From assembly GCF_049310025.1 (NCBI RefSeq), contig NZ_JBJYKD010000003.1, forward strand, positions 1-64,000: a stretch of DNA of 64,000 nt, read 5' to 3'. The notes beneath the pieces were generated by a model. The model worked only from the letters and a program-made list of their open reading frames with translations. It searched no databases and was not told the origin of the DNA. The translations under genes were made by a program, and so were the position numbers. Source of the stretch: JBJYKD01 sp049310025 (lineage in GTDB: Bacteria; Bacillota; Thermosediminibacteria; Thermosediminibacterales; Tepidanaerobacteraceae). Shown piece after piece: positions 6,931 to 14,604 of the stretch (its first letter is position 1; each line of letters starts with the position of its first letter).

Positions 6931-9270
6931 ATGTATCGCCCCTTCCTTTTTATTGTTGTTTTTTTAATTCCCGGAATTGTGACCGCCGGCTTTATAACGG
7001 CTCCGGGGTTTTTCTTATTTTTGGCGTCGGCAAGTCTGGTTTCATGTGTAGCTGTCGGTGAAGGGAAAAAAAGGGTTGTTTTTGCAGCGGCTTTCATATT
7101 TTTCTTTGGGGCATATTACTTCGGTTACAGAGCGGAAAAAGCATCGGGAACCATTATAAATTATGCAGGAAGACAGCAGACCATTGTCGGCGTGGTGTGT
7201 GACGTGCCTGAGGTTGAAGCCGATAAAATTACATACGATATAAAAACATTATACCTCGTTCATGGTAACACATATCAAACGGTATCGGGAAAAGTACGGC
7301 TTTCAGTATTGAGGGACTTCAAGCGAAACATGGCATTTGATTACGGGGACCTTGTGAAGTTTTCGGGAAAACTGAAGTTGCCACAGGTCAAGAGGAACCC
7401 CGGAGGTATGGACTACAGGGCCTATCTTCTGCAAAAGGGCATATCAGCCACAATGTTTTCGAAGCAGGCGGAAAAGCTGGGAGTTTACAGGGCAAACCCC
7501 TTTATTAAAGCCGCTTATTTCCTGAGAGAAAGGTTGACTGCTTTTTATAACAAGAATTTACCCCACGACCTTTCGGCACTTCTTGCCGGCATAGTTATCG
7601 GGATTAAGGGAAGCATGCCAAAAGAGACGATGCGCGCTTTCAGCGATGCCGGCGTAATCCATGTGCTGGCGGTTTCGGGGTTGAACGTGGCCGTCATATA
7701 CGGCGTACTCCAGAGATTTTTTGACATTTTTTATGTTCACCGCCTTTTTTCCTTTATTGCCGGAAGTTTTGCCATTATTTTTTACAGTTTTATGGCAGGG
7801 CTTTCGCCTTCGGTGATCAGGGCCGCCGTTATGGTTGGAGTATTGATGCTGGGGCGTGTGGCGGGAAGAGAAAGCGATCCCCTGAACAACCTTTGCCTGG
7901 CTGCTGTGGTATTGCTCCTCTTGAATCCTCTAAACCTGTATTCCATAAGCTTTCAGCTGTCTTTTTCCGCCACTCTGGGAATAATACTTTTTTACAATAC
8001 TTTTCAAAGGCTTCTTTCAAAGCTCCCGGGGTTTTTGCGTGATTCACTGGCGGTAGTACTGTCTGCCCAGCTTATGGTATGGCCCTTTTCGGCTTATTAT
8101 TTTCACAGGGTGTCTTTAATCAGTTTTGTTTCGAACCTGGCGGTGGTCCCACTGGTAAGCCTTGTTTTACTGCTGGGTTTTGTAGCGGGTTTGCTCGGTA
8201 TGCTCCTGCCGCCGGCTGGAGTGGTTGTTGTCAAAATGGCGGGAGCGATACTGCTGGCCGTGGATAGACTTACATTATTTTTCTCCGAACTGCCCGGTGC
8301 CGCTCTCGCGGTGCCGGAGTTTCCGCCGGCTGTTTTTGTATTTTACTTTTTATCACTGGCGTTGATATTTGACATGCCGGCAGGGGCTTTTGGTATAAAA
8401 GGCAAATTAAAAAAGACGGCCGCAGCTGTTTTGTTATCGGTGACCGTATTGTTGATAATTCCCATGAATACCGGCCTGGAGGTGACTTTTATTGATGTCG
8501 GCCAGGGGGACTCAATATTTATCAAAACTCCCGGTGGTAAAACGGTTTTGATCGACGGCGGGGGAATGCCGCTCTATTACACAGGCGATTTTGATGTGGG
8601 AAGAGACGTGGTGGAGCCCTTTCTGTACGGCAGGGGTATAGGCCGCCTTGACCTTGCCGTCTTTACCCATTTTGACGACGATCATGCCAGGGGCCTTTTG
8701 TCCATACTGGAGGATATGAAGGTGGGGGCGGTGATGTACGGCATGCACGACAATTCGGATATTTACAACAAAATGAGAGAAATTGCCCGGCAAAGAAAAA
8801 TAAAAATTTTACAAACCGCGAGGGGAGACAGGTTTAACCTTGGAGGCGCCGTTTTTGAAGTTTTGAATCCGCCCCGCAACACCAGATTTTCAAACTCGGA
8901 CAACGACAATTCGGTGGTCTTAAAAATGGCATATGGAGGAATCAGTTTTTTATTCACCGGTGATCTGGGATTTTATGGCGAGCGGGATTTGATTGATTCC
9001 GGCTGTGATTTACGGGCTGTGGTACTAAAGGCCGGCCATCACGGCAGCGCAACCTCTACCTCCGAGGAGTTTCTGTCTCGCGTAAGACCCGCCGTAGCGG
9101 TGATTTCGGCTGGCAGGGACAACGCTTTTGGCCATCCCTCGGCTAGAGTGCTTGATCTTTTGAAAAAGTATGATGTCAAAGTTTTAAGAACCGACCTTCA
9201 GGGAGCCATAACCTTTAAAGTCGTCGGAAAAAATGTTAAAATATTTACATCAATCCCCGAGGAGATGTGA
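6931..9270 (+). CDS. comEC: ComEC/Rec2 competence DNA-uptake channel
   Basis: The 779-residue protein has the ComEC order of parts. An N-terminal membrane region (about 1-60) and a soluble DUF4131 region come first. The multi-span competence domain (about 210-500) contains GIVIGIKGSMP and HVLAVSGLNVAVIYG. A C-terminal metallo-beta-lactamase-like domain begins at FIDVGQGDS, with THFDDDHARG and KAGHHGSATS as metal-site segments. It would transport single-stranded DNA across the membrane during transformation. ATG 6931 follows AAGGAG. It is the first gene of the conserved block and lies 3 bases before holA. comEA, often next to it, is not in the window. Confidence 0.93.
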   Translation: MYRPFLFIVVFLIPGIVTAGFITAPGFFLFLASASLVSCVAVGEGKKRVVFAAAFIFFFGAYYFGYRAEKASGTIINYAGRQQTIVGVVCDVPEVEADKITYDIKTLYLVHGNTYQTVSGKVRLSVLRDFKRNMAFDYGDLVKFSGKLKLPQVKRNPGGMDYRAYLLQKGISATMFSKQAEKLGVYRANPFIKAAYFLRERLTAFYNKNLPHDLSALLAGIVIGIKGSMPKETMRAFSDAGVIHVLAVSGLNVAVIYGVLQRFFDIFYVHRLFSFIAGSFAIIFYSFMAGLSPSVIRAAVMVGVLMLGRVAGRESDPLNNLCLAAVVLLLLNPLNLYSISFQLSFSATLGIILFYNTFQRLLSKLPGFLRDSLAVVLSAQLMVWPFSAYYFHRVSLISFVSNLAVVPLVSLVLLLGFVAGLLGMLLPPAGVVVVKMAGAILLAVDRLTLFFSELPGAALAVPEFPPAVFVFYFLSLALIFDMPAGAFGIKGKLKKTAAAVLLSVTVLLIIPMNTGLEVTFIDVGQGDSIFIKTPGGKTVLIDGGGMPLYYTGDFDVGRDVVEPFLYGRGIGRLDLAVFTHFDDDHARGLLSILEDMKVGAVMYGMHDNSDIYNKMREIARQRKIKILQTARGDRFNLGGAVFEVLNPPRNTRFSNSDNDNSVVLKMAYGGISFLFTGDLGFYGERDLIDSGCDLRAVVLKAGHHGSATSTSEEFLSRVRPAVAVISAGRDNAFGHPSARVLDLLKKYDVKVLRTDLQGAITFKVVGKNVKIFTSIPEEM

Positions 9271-9273
9271 CCC

Positions 9274-10242
9274 ATGGGAAGCCTCAGCCTGTTTTACGGA
9301 GAGGAAAAACTTCCGATAAGAGAAGAGATCGAAAGGATAAAAAAAGAAATTGTACCGGATTACCTGGAAGCCGTAAATTACATTGCTCTTGACGGAAAGA
9401 CGGTTACGGAAGACGAAATAATCAATGCGGCGACCACTGTGCCAATGCTGGAAAAGAACAAACTGGTGGTGGTGTACGACGCCCGGTTTTTTGAGGGCGG
9501 GAGTAATGAGAAGGAGGCTGAAGCGGAAGAAAGGGGCCGGCTGTTAAGTTTTCTGGAAAATATTCCGCCTTACACCAGCATTATTTTTACCTGTGAACAA
9601 CCCGATAAAAGAAAAAAAATATTCAAGCTCATCCAGAAAAGCGGAACAGTCAGGGAGTTTTCCGCTCCGTCCCAAAAAGACAAAGCCCTGTGGATACAAA
9701 AACGGGCCCGGCTCTACGGCAAACAAATTGATTTATCCACTGCTTATTATCTTGCGGGCAATACCCGGGACCTGTATCAGACCGATGCTGAACTTAAAAA
9801 AGTCGCTGCGTTTACGGGAGAAACGGAAAGTATACAAAAAAAGGATCTGGAGCTTATTTCTTCTAAATCCATTGAGAGCAACATCTTTGAAATGATGGAC
9901 TTTGTCGGCATGAAAAAGGCCGCCCGGGCCATTAAAGTTTTAAATGACCTGATATTGCAGGGCGAAAAAGGAATTGTCATTTTATTTATGTTGTCCAGGC
10001 ACATCGCCCAACTGCTCTCGGTCAAGGCCATGGAAGGCGCCGCTTTCCAGGAACTGAAAGATAAGCTGGGCCTTCACCCTTTCGTATTGAAAAAGGCGGT
10101 CGAACAGGCAAAAAATTTTTCGGTGGATGAGCTAAAAAGGGCCTTAAATTTATGCCAGAAAACGGACCTGGACATAAAAATGGGAAAAATCGATGAAAGG
10201 ACGGGCATTGAATTACTGATAATGTCAATAGCTAAATTGTGA
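9274..10242 (+). CDS. holA: DNA polymerase III subunit delta
   Basis: This 322-residue protein matches HolA: the N-terminal LFYGEEKLPIREEIERIKK region, a AAA+-like middle part without a strict Walker A, and the C-terminal helical domain ending RTGIELLIMSIAKL. It opens the sliding clamp as part of the clamp loader. It follows comEC by 3 bases, as in Bacillus, and shares a bidirectional terminator with the converging gene downstream. ATG 9274 has GAGGAG upstream. Confidence 0.92.
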   Translation: MGSLSLFYGEEKLPIREEIERIKKEIVPDYLEAVNYIALDGKTVTEDEIINAATTVPMLEKNKLVVVYDARFFEGGSNEKEAEAEERGRLLSFLENIPPYTSIIFTCEQPDKRKKIFKLIQKSGTVREFSAPSQKDKALWIQKRARLYGKQIDLSTAYYLAGNTRDLYQTDAELKKVAAFTGETESIQKKDLELISSKSIESNIFEMMDFVGMKKAARAIKVLNDLILQGEKGIVILFMLSRHIAQLLSVKAMEGAAFQELKDKLGLHPFVLKKAVEQAKNFSVDELKRALNLCQKTDLDIKMGKIDERTGIELLIMSIAKL

Positions 10243-10271
10243 AACGCCATGGGGCGACTAAAAATTAAAGC

Positions 10272-10310
10272 GGTCACCTTTTCGAAAAGAAAAGGTGACC
10301 TTTGCTTTTT
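10272..10310. terminator. bidirectional terminator between holA and the Gln-rich repeat gene
   Basis: A perfect 12-base-pair stem, GGTCACCTTTTC (10272-10283) and GAAAAGGTGACC (10289-10300), is followed on the plus strand by TTTGCTTTTT and on the minus strand by CTTTAATTTT. It can end both converging transcripts. Confidence 0.85.
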
Positions 10311-10962
10311 ACTGATACCTGGAAGGTTGCTGCTGGTATGCAGGGGCCACGGGTTTTGCCGTATGCTGGCCGAATTCCTGGTTGTAGGCCGAAGTCCTGT
10401 ATTGGTCCTGCTGCCCCCTGGCCGGCGCCGCCGCCTGGACCGTATGCTGGCCGAACTCCTGCCTGTAGGCGGAATCTCTGTATTGAGCCAGATCGGGCCT
10501 GGCGGGGGTTACCGGTTTTGCCGTATGCTGGCCGAACTCCTGCTGATATGCGGCATTTCTTGCCTGGGGGGTGCCTGTGGCATATGACGTCTGACTCGCC
10601 TGCTGCTGGTACTGAGGCCAGGTTTGCTGTCCGGCATAAGCCGTTTGACCGGTCCTGCGCTGCGCTTCCATCTGAGCTACATTAGACGCCAGAACGCGAG
10701 TTGCCGAAGTCAGCTGCTGCAGCTGCCTGGAAAAATCGTTGCACATTCTCTGCATCATGCTAAGCTGTTCGGTGGCTTTTTGTTCAGCCTGCTGTAACTG
10801 CTGAAGCTTTTGAGTTGTAGTCGACTCAGAGGAAGAAAGCTGTGAAAGTTGTGCTGCATTATTTTGCTCCGCGCGGGAAAGCTGATTGATCATCTGGGTG
10901 AAAGAGTTTAAATTCTGCTGCAACTGTTGAAGCTGCTGTTGAAGCTGATTTACCTTATCCAA
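10309..10962 (-). CDS. Gln-rich coiled-coil protein with three 27-residue C-terminal repeats
   Basis: I do not recognise this family. The 217-residue protein has a Gln/Leu-rich N-terminal half (residues about 3-130) that looks like a long coiled coil with QQLQQLQQ and KLQQLQQAEQKA patterns and no signal peptide or membrane span. It is followed by a Gln/Tyr/Pro-rich tail with three tandem repeats whose core is AY(Q/R/N)QEFGQHT. The start is TTG 10962, eight bases after a TGGAGG site; GTG 10971 overlaps that site and is less likely. It sits alone on the minus strand within the otherwise conserved holA-rpsT interval. A role in spore coat or surface assembly is only a guess from composition. Confidence 0.75.
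   Translation of the reverse strand: MDKVNQLQQQLQQLQQNLNSFTQMINQLSRAEQNNAAQLSQLSSSESTTTQKLQQLQQAEQKATEQLSMMQRMCNDFSRQLQQLTSATRVLASNVAQMEAQRRTGQTAYAGQQTWPQYQQQASQTSYATGTPQARNAAYQQEFGQHTAKPVTPARPDLAQYRDSAYRQEFGQHTVQAAAPARGQQDQYRTSAYNQEFGQHTAKPVAPAYQQQPSRYQ
10312..10551 (-). repeat. three tandem 81-bp (27-codon) repeats inside the Gln-rich gene
   Basis: The plus-strand string CGTATGCTGGCCGAA recurs at 10360, 10441 and 10522, exactly 81 bases apart. The units are 10471-10551, 10390-10470 and 10312-10389 (the last lacks one codon). The QEFGQHT core is invariant, while the linker after it varies in sequence but not in length, which suggests selection on repeat spacing. Confidence 0.9.
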
Positions 10963-10986
10963 GCCAACCACCTCCAGGTATTTTTA

Positions 10987-11007
10987 GAGATTAGATATTC
11001 TAATCTC
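10987..11007. promoter_or_regulatory. 21-bp perfect inverted repeat upstream of the Gln-rich gene
   Basis: GAGATTAGA-TAT-TCTAATCTC is a perfect 9+9 inverted repeat 25 bases upstream of the TTG start, between the likely promoter region and the ribosome site. It may be a repressor operator or a 5' RNA hairpin. No U-run follows it on the minus strand, so it is not a normal terminator. Confidence 0.6.
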
Positions 11008-11040
11008 CGTTAATAGTTTTTCTTTATAGCGGTTAAATTA

Positions 11041-11081
11041 AACTGGGAAAAAATAAAAAACGCGTAAGCGACGGCTTACGC
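11041..11081 (-). terminator. rpsT intrinsic terminator
   Basis: On the minus strand GCGTAAGC-CGTC-GCTTACGC (11081-11062) forms a perfect 8-base-pair stem followed by the T-rich stretch complementary to 11041-11060. It lies 4 bases after the rpsT stop codon. Confidence 0.85.
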
Positions 11082-11084
11082 TGT

Positions 11085-11360
11085 TTAACTTACTGCAATA
11101 TTGGACGCTGAAAGTCTTTTGTAAAGACTTGACTTTTTGCGGGCTGCGGCGTTTTTGTGGATGACGCCCTTGGAAGCTGCTTTGTCTATAATTTTTATGG
11201 CGTTAACCATAGCGGTTTTTATGTTTTCGGCATCCCCTGTTTTTAAGGCTTCGCCAAATTTTTTTATGGCCGATTTCATTTTGGATTTTACCAGGTTGTT
11301 GCGGAGCGTCCTCTTTTTGGCCTGACGCGCCTTCTTTTTGGCTGATGCTATATTTGGCAA
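11085..11360 (-). CDS. rpsT: 30S ribosomal protein S20
   Basis: The 91-residue basic protein begins MPNIASAKKKARQAKKRTLR and shows the usual S20 helices with KSAIKK and NKAAxKGVIHKN-like segments. It binds 16S rRNA in the small subunit. The start is TTG 11360 with GGGGGTG upstream at good spacing. It is a single-gene unit on the minus strand with its own promoter and terminator, in the position seen in Bacillus, where it also lies between holA and gpr. Confidence 0.95.
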   Translation of the reverse strand: MPNIASAKKKARQAKKRTLRNNLVKSKMKSAIKKFGEALKTGDAENIKTAMVNAIKIIDKAASKGVIHKNAAARKKSSLYKRLSASNIAVS

Positions 11361-11391
11361 ACCTTTTCACCCCCTTAAAAATGCTATGCCT

Positions 11392-11420
11392 ATTTTATCA
11401 TTTAGTTCCCCAAAATGCAA
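11392..11420 (-). promoter_or_regulatory. sigma-A promoter of rpsT
   Basis: Reading the minus strand, TTGCAT (11420-11415), a 17-base spacer ending in TGA (extended -10) and TAAAAT (11397-11392) form a good sigma-A promoter about 30 bases before the TTG start. Confidence 0.75.
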
Positions 11421-11506
11421 GGGAAGGCAAAAAGATTTCAGTTCTGTATATTATAAAAATCTTAAGGTTAATATAATAAAAGAATATTGATTGGAGGTGA
11501 TAAATC

Positions 11507-11833
11507 ATGATTGGCATGATTATCAGGTTTATCGTATCGGCGCTGGTTTTAATGCTGATCAGTTTCATCTTACCCGGATTTAAAGTGGCAGGCTTTACCG
11601 GAGCCCTGATTGCCGCCATAGTTATAGCGATTCTGGGCTTTATAGTGGAAAGCCTTCTGGGCAATAAGATCTCTCCGCAAAACCGCGGTATTGTGGGCTT
11701 TATCACGGCAGCCGTGGTCATTTATTTTGCACAGTTTCTGGTTCCGGCTATGAATGTTACATGGTGGGGAGCTTTGCTGGCGTCTCTTGTGATAGGAATA
11801 ATTGACGCCTTTGTCCCTACGGAGCTTCGGTGA
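11507..11833 (+). CDS. phage-holin-4_2/YvlD-type small membrane protein
   Basis: This 108-residue protein has four membrane spans and the pattern ISFILPGFKVAGFTGALIAAIVIAILGFI, typical of the PF04020 'phage holin family' that includes B. subtilis YvlD. Despite the name, members are common chromosomal membrane proteins of unclear role. There is no lysis cassette or phage gene near it. ATG 11507 follows GGAGGTG. The gpr ribosome site begins in its stop region, so the two are probably co-transcribed. Confidence 0.85.
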   Translation: MIGMIIRFIVSALVLMLISFILPGFKVAGFTGALIAAIVIAILGFIVESLLGNKISPQNRGIVGFITAAVVIYFAQFLVPAMNVTWWGALLASLVIGIIDAFVPTELR

Positions 11834-11846
11834 GGAGGGGTAAATT

Positions 11847-12815
11847 ATAAATATACGAACCGATCTCGCCATCGAAGCACGAGAACTTACCGGGGGCGAG
11901 GAGATTCCCGGCGTGCTGGTGGATACGGAAAAGTCAGATGAGATGGTAATAAGCCGTGTCAGGATAGAAAACGAATCCGGAGCGAAGGCCATGGGAAAGC
12001 CCGTGGGGTATTACGTTACCCTGGAGGTGCCCAGGCTTAAAGAAAAAGACCCGGAACTTGCCGAGGAAGTCAGTAAAAACCTGGCCGACGAGCTGAAAAA
12101 TATGATAAATCTCCCGGTGGAAGCAACGGTTCTGGTTATCGGCCTGGGTAATTGGAACGTTACCCCGGACTCTCTGGGGCCAAAGGTGGTGGAAAGACTC
12201 ATAGTAACAAGACACCTTATAGATATCATGCCGGATAAATTCAATACCAAAAAGGGCATTCGGCCGGTGTGTGCGCTGGCGCCCGGTGTGCTGGGGATAA
12301 CCGGTATTGAGACCGGAGAAATAATCAAAGGTCTTGTGGAAAGGGTTAAACCTGACCTGATAATAGCAATAGACGCCCTTGCGGCCCGGAGCATGGAACG
12401 CATAAGTACCACCATACAAATTGCCGACAGCGGAGTTTTCCCCGGTTCCGGCGTCGGAAACAAGCGCATGGGGATTACCAGAGAGACGGTAGGGGTGCCG
12501 GTTATAGCAGTGGGGATACCTACGGTGGTCGACGCCGCCACGATGGCCAGTGACACCCTGGATATGCTCATCGGGCAGTTTACCAGGCAGGCAAAACCCG
12601 GAAGCGAATTTTACAAGTTGCTGCAGGAAATGGATAAGGAGGAAAAATATCGCTTAATCCAGGAAGTCATGTACCCTTTTGTGGGCCAACTGGTGGTAAC
12701 CCCCAAAGAGATAGATTCTTTAATCGAAAACACCGCCAGGACTCTGGCCGGAGGTCTGAATCTGGCCCTTCACCCCGGAATATCTTACGATGAAGTCAGC
12801 ACATTTCTTCAATGA
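11847..12815 (+). CDS. gpr: spore germination protease GPR, apparent AUA start
   Basis: GPR degrades small acid-soluble spore proteins during germination and is made in the forespore as a zymogen. The sequence shows VLVIGLGNWNVTPDSLGPK, ALAPGVLGITGIETGE, AIDALAARS and ADSGVFPGSGVGNKR, all family hallmarks. The first ATG/GTG/TTG in frame is GTG 11913, but the family N-terminus NIRTDLAIEAREL is encoded upstream, directly after a TAA at 11841. The ribosome site GAGGAGGGG (11832-11840) places ATA 11847 six bases downstream, giving a 322-residue protein; ATT 11844 is an alternative. A GTG 11913 start would delete the pro-region and conserved residues. It is followed by a terminator and spoIIP. Confidence 0.9.
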   Translation: MNIRTDLAIEARELTGGEEIPGVLVDTEKSDEMVISRVRIENESGAKAMGKPVGYYVTLEVPRLKEKDPELAEEVSKNLADELKNMINLPVEATVLVIGLGNWNVTPDSLGPKVVERLIVTRHLIDIMPDKFNTKKGIRPVCALAPGVLGITGIETGEIIKGLVERVKPDLIIAIDALAARSMERISTTIQIADSGVFPGSGVGNKRMGITRETVGVPVIAVGIPTVVDAATMASDTLDMLIGQFTRQAKPGSEFYKLLQEMDKEEKYRLIQEVMYPFVGQLVVTPKEIDSLIENTARTLAGGLNLALHPGISYDEVSTFLQ

Positions 12816-12817
12816 GC

Positions 12818-12845
12818 AATGAGGCAAAAAGGCCTCATTTTTTTT
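12818..12845 (+). terminator. intrinsic terminator after gpr
   Basis: AATGAGGC (12818-12825) and GCCTCATT (12832-12839) pair perfectly and run into eight T residues from 12838. Confidence 0.85.
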
Positions 12846-12878
12846 GTTTTTAATGAATATGTTTAATGGGAGGGTGTG

Positions 12879-14045
12879 ATGACCTTGATAAAATTTAAAG
12901 TCATAAAAGTAAAAAGATACGTCCTGTATTTTATGGCGGCTTTGCTGATCACATGCCTGGCAGCGGTCTTTCTCAGGGTCGACAGAGACAGCGACGTCAT
13001 ACCGGCCTTCGGTTGGATTCAGTTGTCAAGAACGGAAAGGAGTATAATCGAGAACCTGAGGGTAGATGTCTTAAAAAGATTCCTGTCGTGGGGGTTGCCT
13101 GTTTTTGACATTTTTGATGACGGGGATTCGAGTATTATAAATTTTTCTTTACTGGTTGAGGGCGTTTCGCGCCTTGCGACCAGCGTCGATATATACAGCC
13201 CCAGGAGCTATTTTTCTCTGCAAATACCTTTAATCAGTCTGATAGAAACGCAGATGACCATCACTCCAGGGGTGGAGGTTATGCCCGACGGTACAGGCGT
13301 GGAAAACGAACACGAACCGGTTAAAAATCCTCCGGTGGAGCCGCCGCCAGACATGGAAAAAACCGAGGTTGAAAAAATCATCCCCGTGCGGGGCAAGCCT
13401 CTGGTGCTTATTTATCATACCCATACCACAGAGTCTTATATGCCGTCAAAAGCTTTTAATTATAACCCGCGGGATAAAGCTTATCATACCGACGACCTCA
13501 ACTACAGCGTGGTAAAAGTGGGCGAGGTGCTGGCCGGGGAGCTTAATAAACTTGGGATTCCAACCATACAAAATAAAACGGTTCATGACGTGCCTACATA
13601 TATGACTTCATATTCCAATTCGATGAAGACAGTCCAGGAAGTGCTTAAAAAAAATCCTTCCATTAAAATAGTATTAGACATCCACAGGGACGCGCCCGTA
13701 CCCGACCCTCAGAGATCCAGGGAACTCACCACGGTAAAGATTGAGGGGAAAACCTATTCCAGGATAATGTTTGTAATCGGCAGCGACAAAATCTTCCCCC
13801 ACCCTTACTGGAAAGAAAACTATCGTTTTGCCCTTATGCTTAACGATAAGCTGGAGGAGCTATACCCCGGCATATCCAGGGAGATTGACCTGAGGGAACA
13901 AAGATTTAACCAGCACCTGTCTAAAAAGGCCGTTCTGGTCGAGATAGGAAGCCACGGCAACACCATGGAGGAATCCATCGAATCGGCAAGGGCCTTTGCA
14001 AGGGCTCTGGCGGAAGTGGTTAAAGAACTTTCTATCCTGAATTAA
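12879..14045 (+). CDS. spoIIP: stage II sporulation protein P
   Basis: SpoIIP is a membrane-anchored peptidoglycan hydrolase (amidase/endopeptidase) needed for engulfment with SpoIID and SpoIIM. The 388-residue product has an N-terminal membrane anchor (about 10-32), a variable Pro/Glu-rich linker (about 130-165) and the catalytic domain with YHTHTTESY, LDIHRDAP and ILVEIGSHGNT-like (AVLVEIGSHGNTMEE) segments. ATG 12879 fits the GGGAGG site better than GTG 12876. The gpr-spoIIP order is the same as in Bacillus. SpoIIM is encoded at 38875; SpoIID is not in this window. Confidence 0.93.
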   Translation: MTLIKFKVIKVKRYVLYFMAALLITCLAAVFLRVDRDSDVIPAFGWIQLSRTERSIIENLRVDVLKRFLSWGLPVFDIFDDGDSSIINFSLLVEGVSRLATSVDIYSPRSYFSLQIPLISLIETQMTITPGVEVMPDGTGVENEHEPVKNPPVEPPPDMEKTEVEKIIPVRGKPLVLIYHTHTTESYMPSKAFNYNPRDKAYHTDDLNYSVVKVGEVLAGELNKLGIPTIQNKTVHDVPTYMTSYSNSMKTVQEVLKKNPSIKIVLDIHRDAPVPDPQRSRELTTVKIEGKTYSRIMFVIGSDKIFPHPYWKENYRFALMLNDKLEELYPGISREIDLREQRFNQHLSKKAVLVEIGSHGNTMEESIESARAFARALAEVVKELSILN

Positions 14046-14218
14046 AAAGAAAATAGTGGACAACAATAAAAAAGATTTAACATGCATGAATCCCAGGCAA
14101 GCCTCGATGCTGCCGGAAAAACTCGCGGGTGGGCGACGATAACGCCGCCCCAGCTCAATCTTGCTGAACAATAAAAAGAATTTTTACATTTGATCCGAAT
14201 TAATAAAGAGGGGTTGCC
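14046..14218 (+). other. 173-base intergenic region with several possible hairpins
   Basis: GGGCGACG (14131-14138) and CGCCGCCC (14143-14150) form a stem with one mismatch. CAGC and GCTG (14151-14166) and AGGC/GCCT nearby can form smaller ones. There is no U-run, so this is not a clear terminator. A 30-codon ATG frame at 14082-14174 covers the same stretch but has no ribosome site. I cannot assign a function. Confidence 0.3.
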
Positions 14219-14563
14219 GTGATATACAAGGATTTGATTACATTGATAATCGTGTTTCTAATAATCCTGGTGCTGGGCCTCCGGATTGCCGAAGAAGGGG
14301 TTTATTCCACAATGGGGCTGGATGTCGGGCCGAGAAGTTTTGCTTTTGAAATACGCGATGACAGGAGTTACGGAATAAGCATTTTGGGGAAAAAAATCAA
14401 TTTGCGCTCGGTATACAGGATAGGCGATTTTTACGCCGACAGGGGGCGTATTAGCATTGAAATAGCCGGCAGGAAATACTCCTTTTGCCCCATGGTAAAG
14501 GCCGGGTTCCCTCCAATGCGCGGCCATAATCTTGATAAAAACTTCACCAAAATGTATAATTGA
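14219..14563 (+). CDS. small membrane-anchored protein in the YqxA position
   Basis: This 114-residue protein has one N-terminal membrane span (about residues 6-22) followed by GLRIAEEGVYSTMGLD and a soluble C-terminal part. B. subtilis encodes YqxA (DUF3679) between spoIIP and lepA, and the AxEG pattern after the span is reminiscent of it. The assignment rests mainly on position and is tentative. GTG 14219 follows GAGGGG. It may act with SpoIIP in the sporulating cell; this is inference. Confidence 0.65.
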   Translation: MIYKDLITLIIVFLIILVLGLRIAEEGVYSTMGLDVGPRSFAFEIRDDRSYGISILGKKINLRSVYRIGDFYADRGRISIEIAGRKYSFCPMVKAGFPPMRGHNLDKNFTKMYN

Positions 14564-14604
14564 ATTTAAATGAGCTTCAGCTTTATTAATGGGGAGGAAC
14601 CTTA

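Noticed and set aside
10249..10685. Plus-strand open frames (112 and 127 codons) over the Gln-rich gene
   Set aside because: They mirror the repetitive minus-strand gene, have no ribosome site and run through the holA terminator; the minus-strand frame has a good start and repeats in protein register.
11507..11833. 'Phage holin' as a sign of a prophage
   Set aside because: The family is widespread on chromosomes (YvlD-like), and no endolysin, structural or integrase gene is near.
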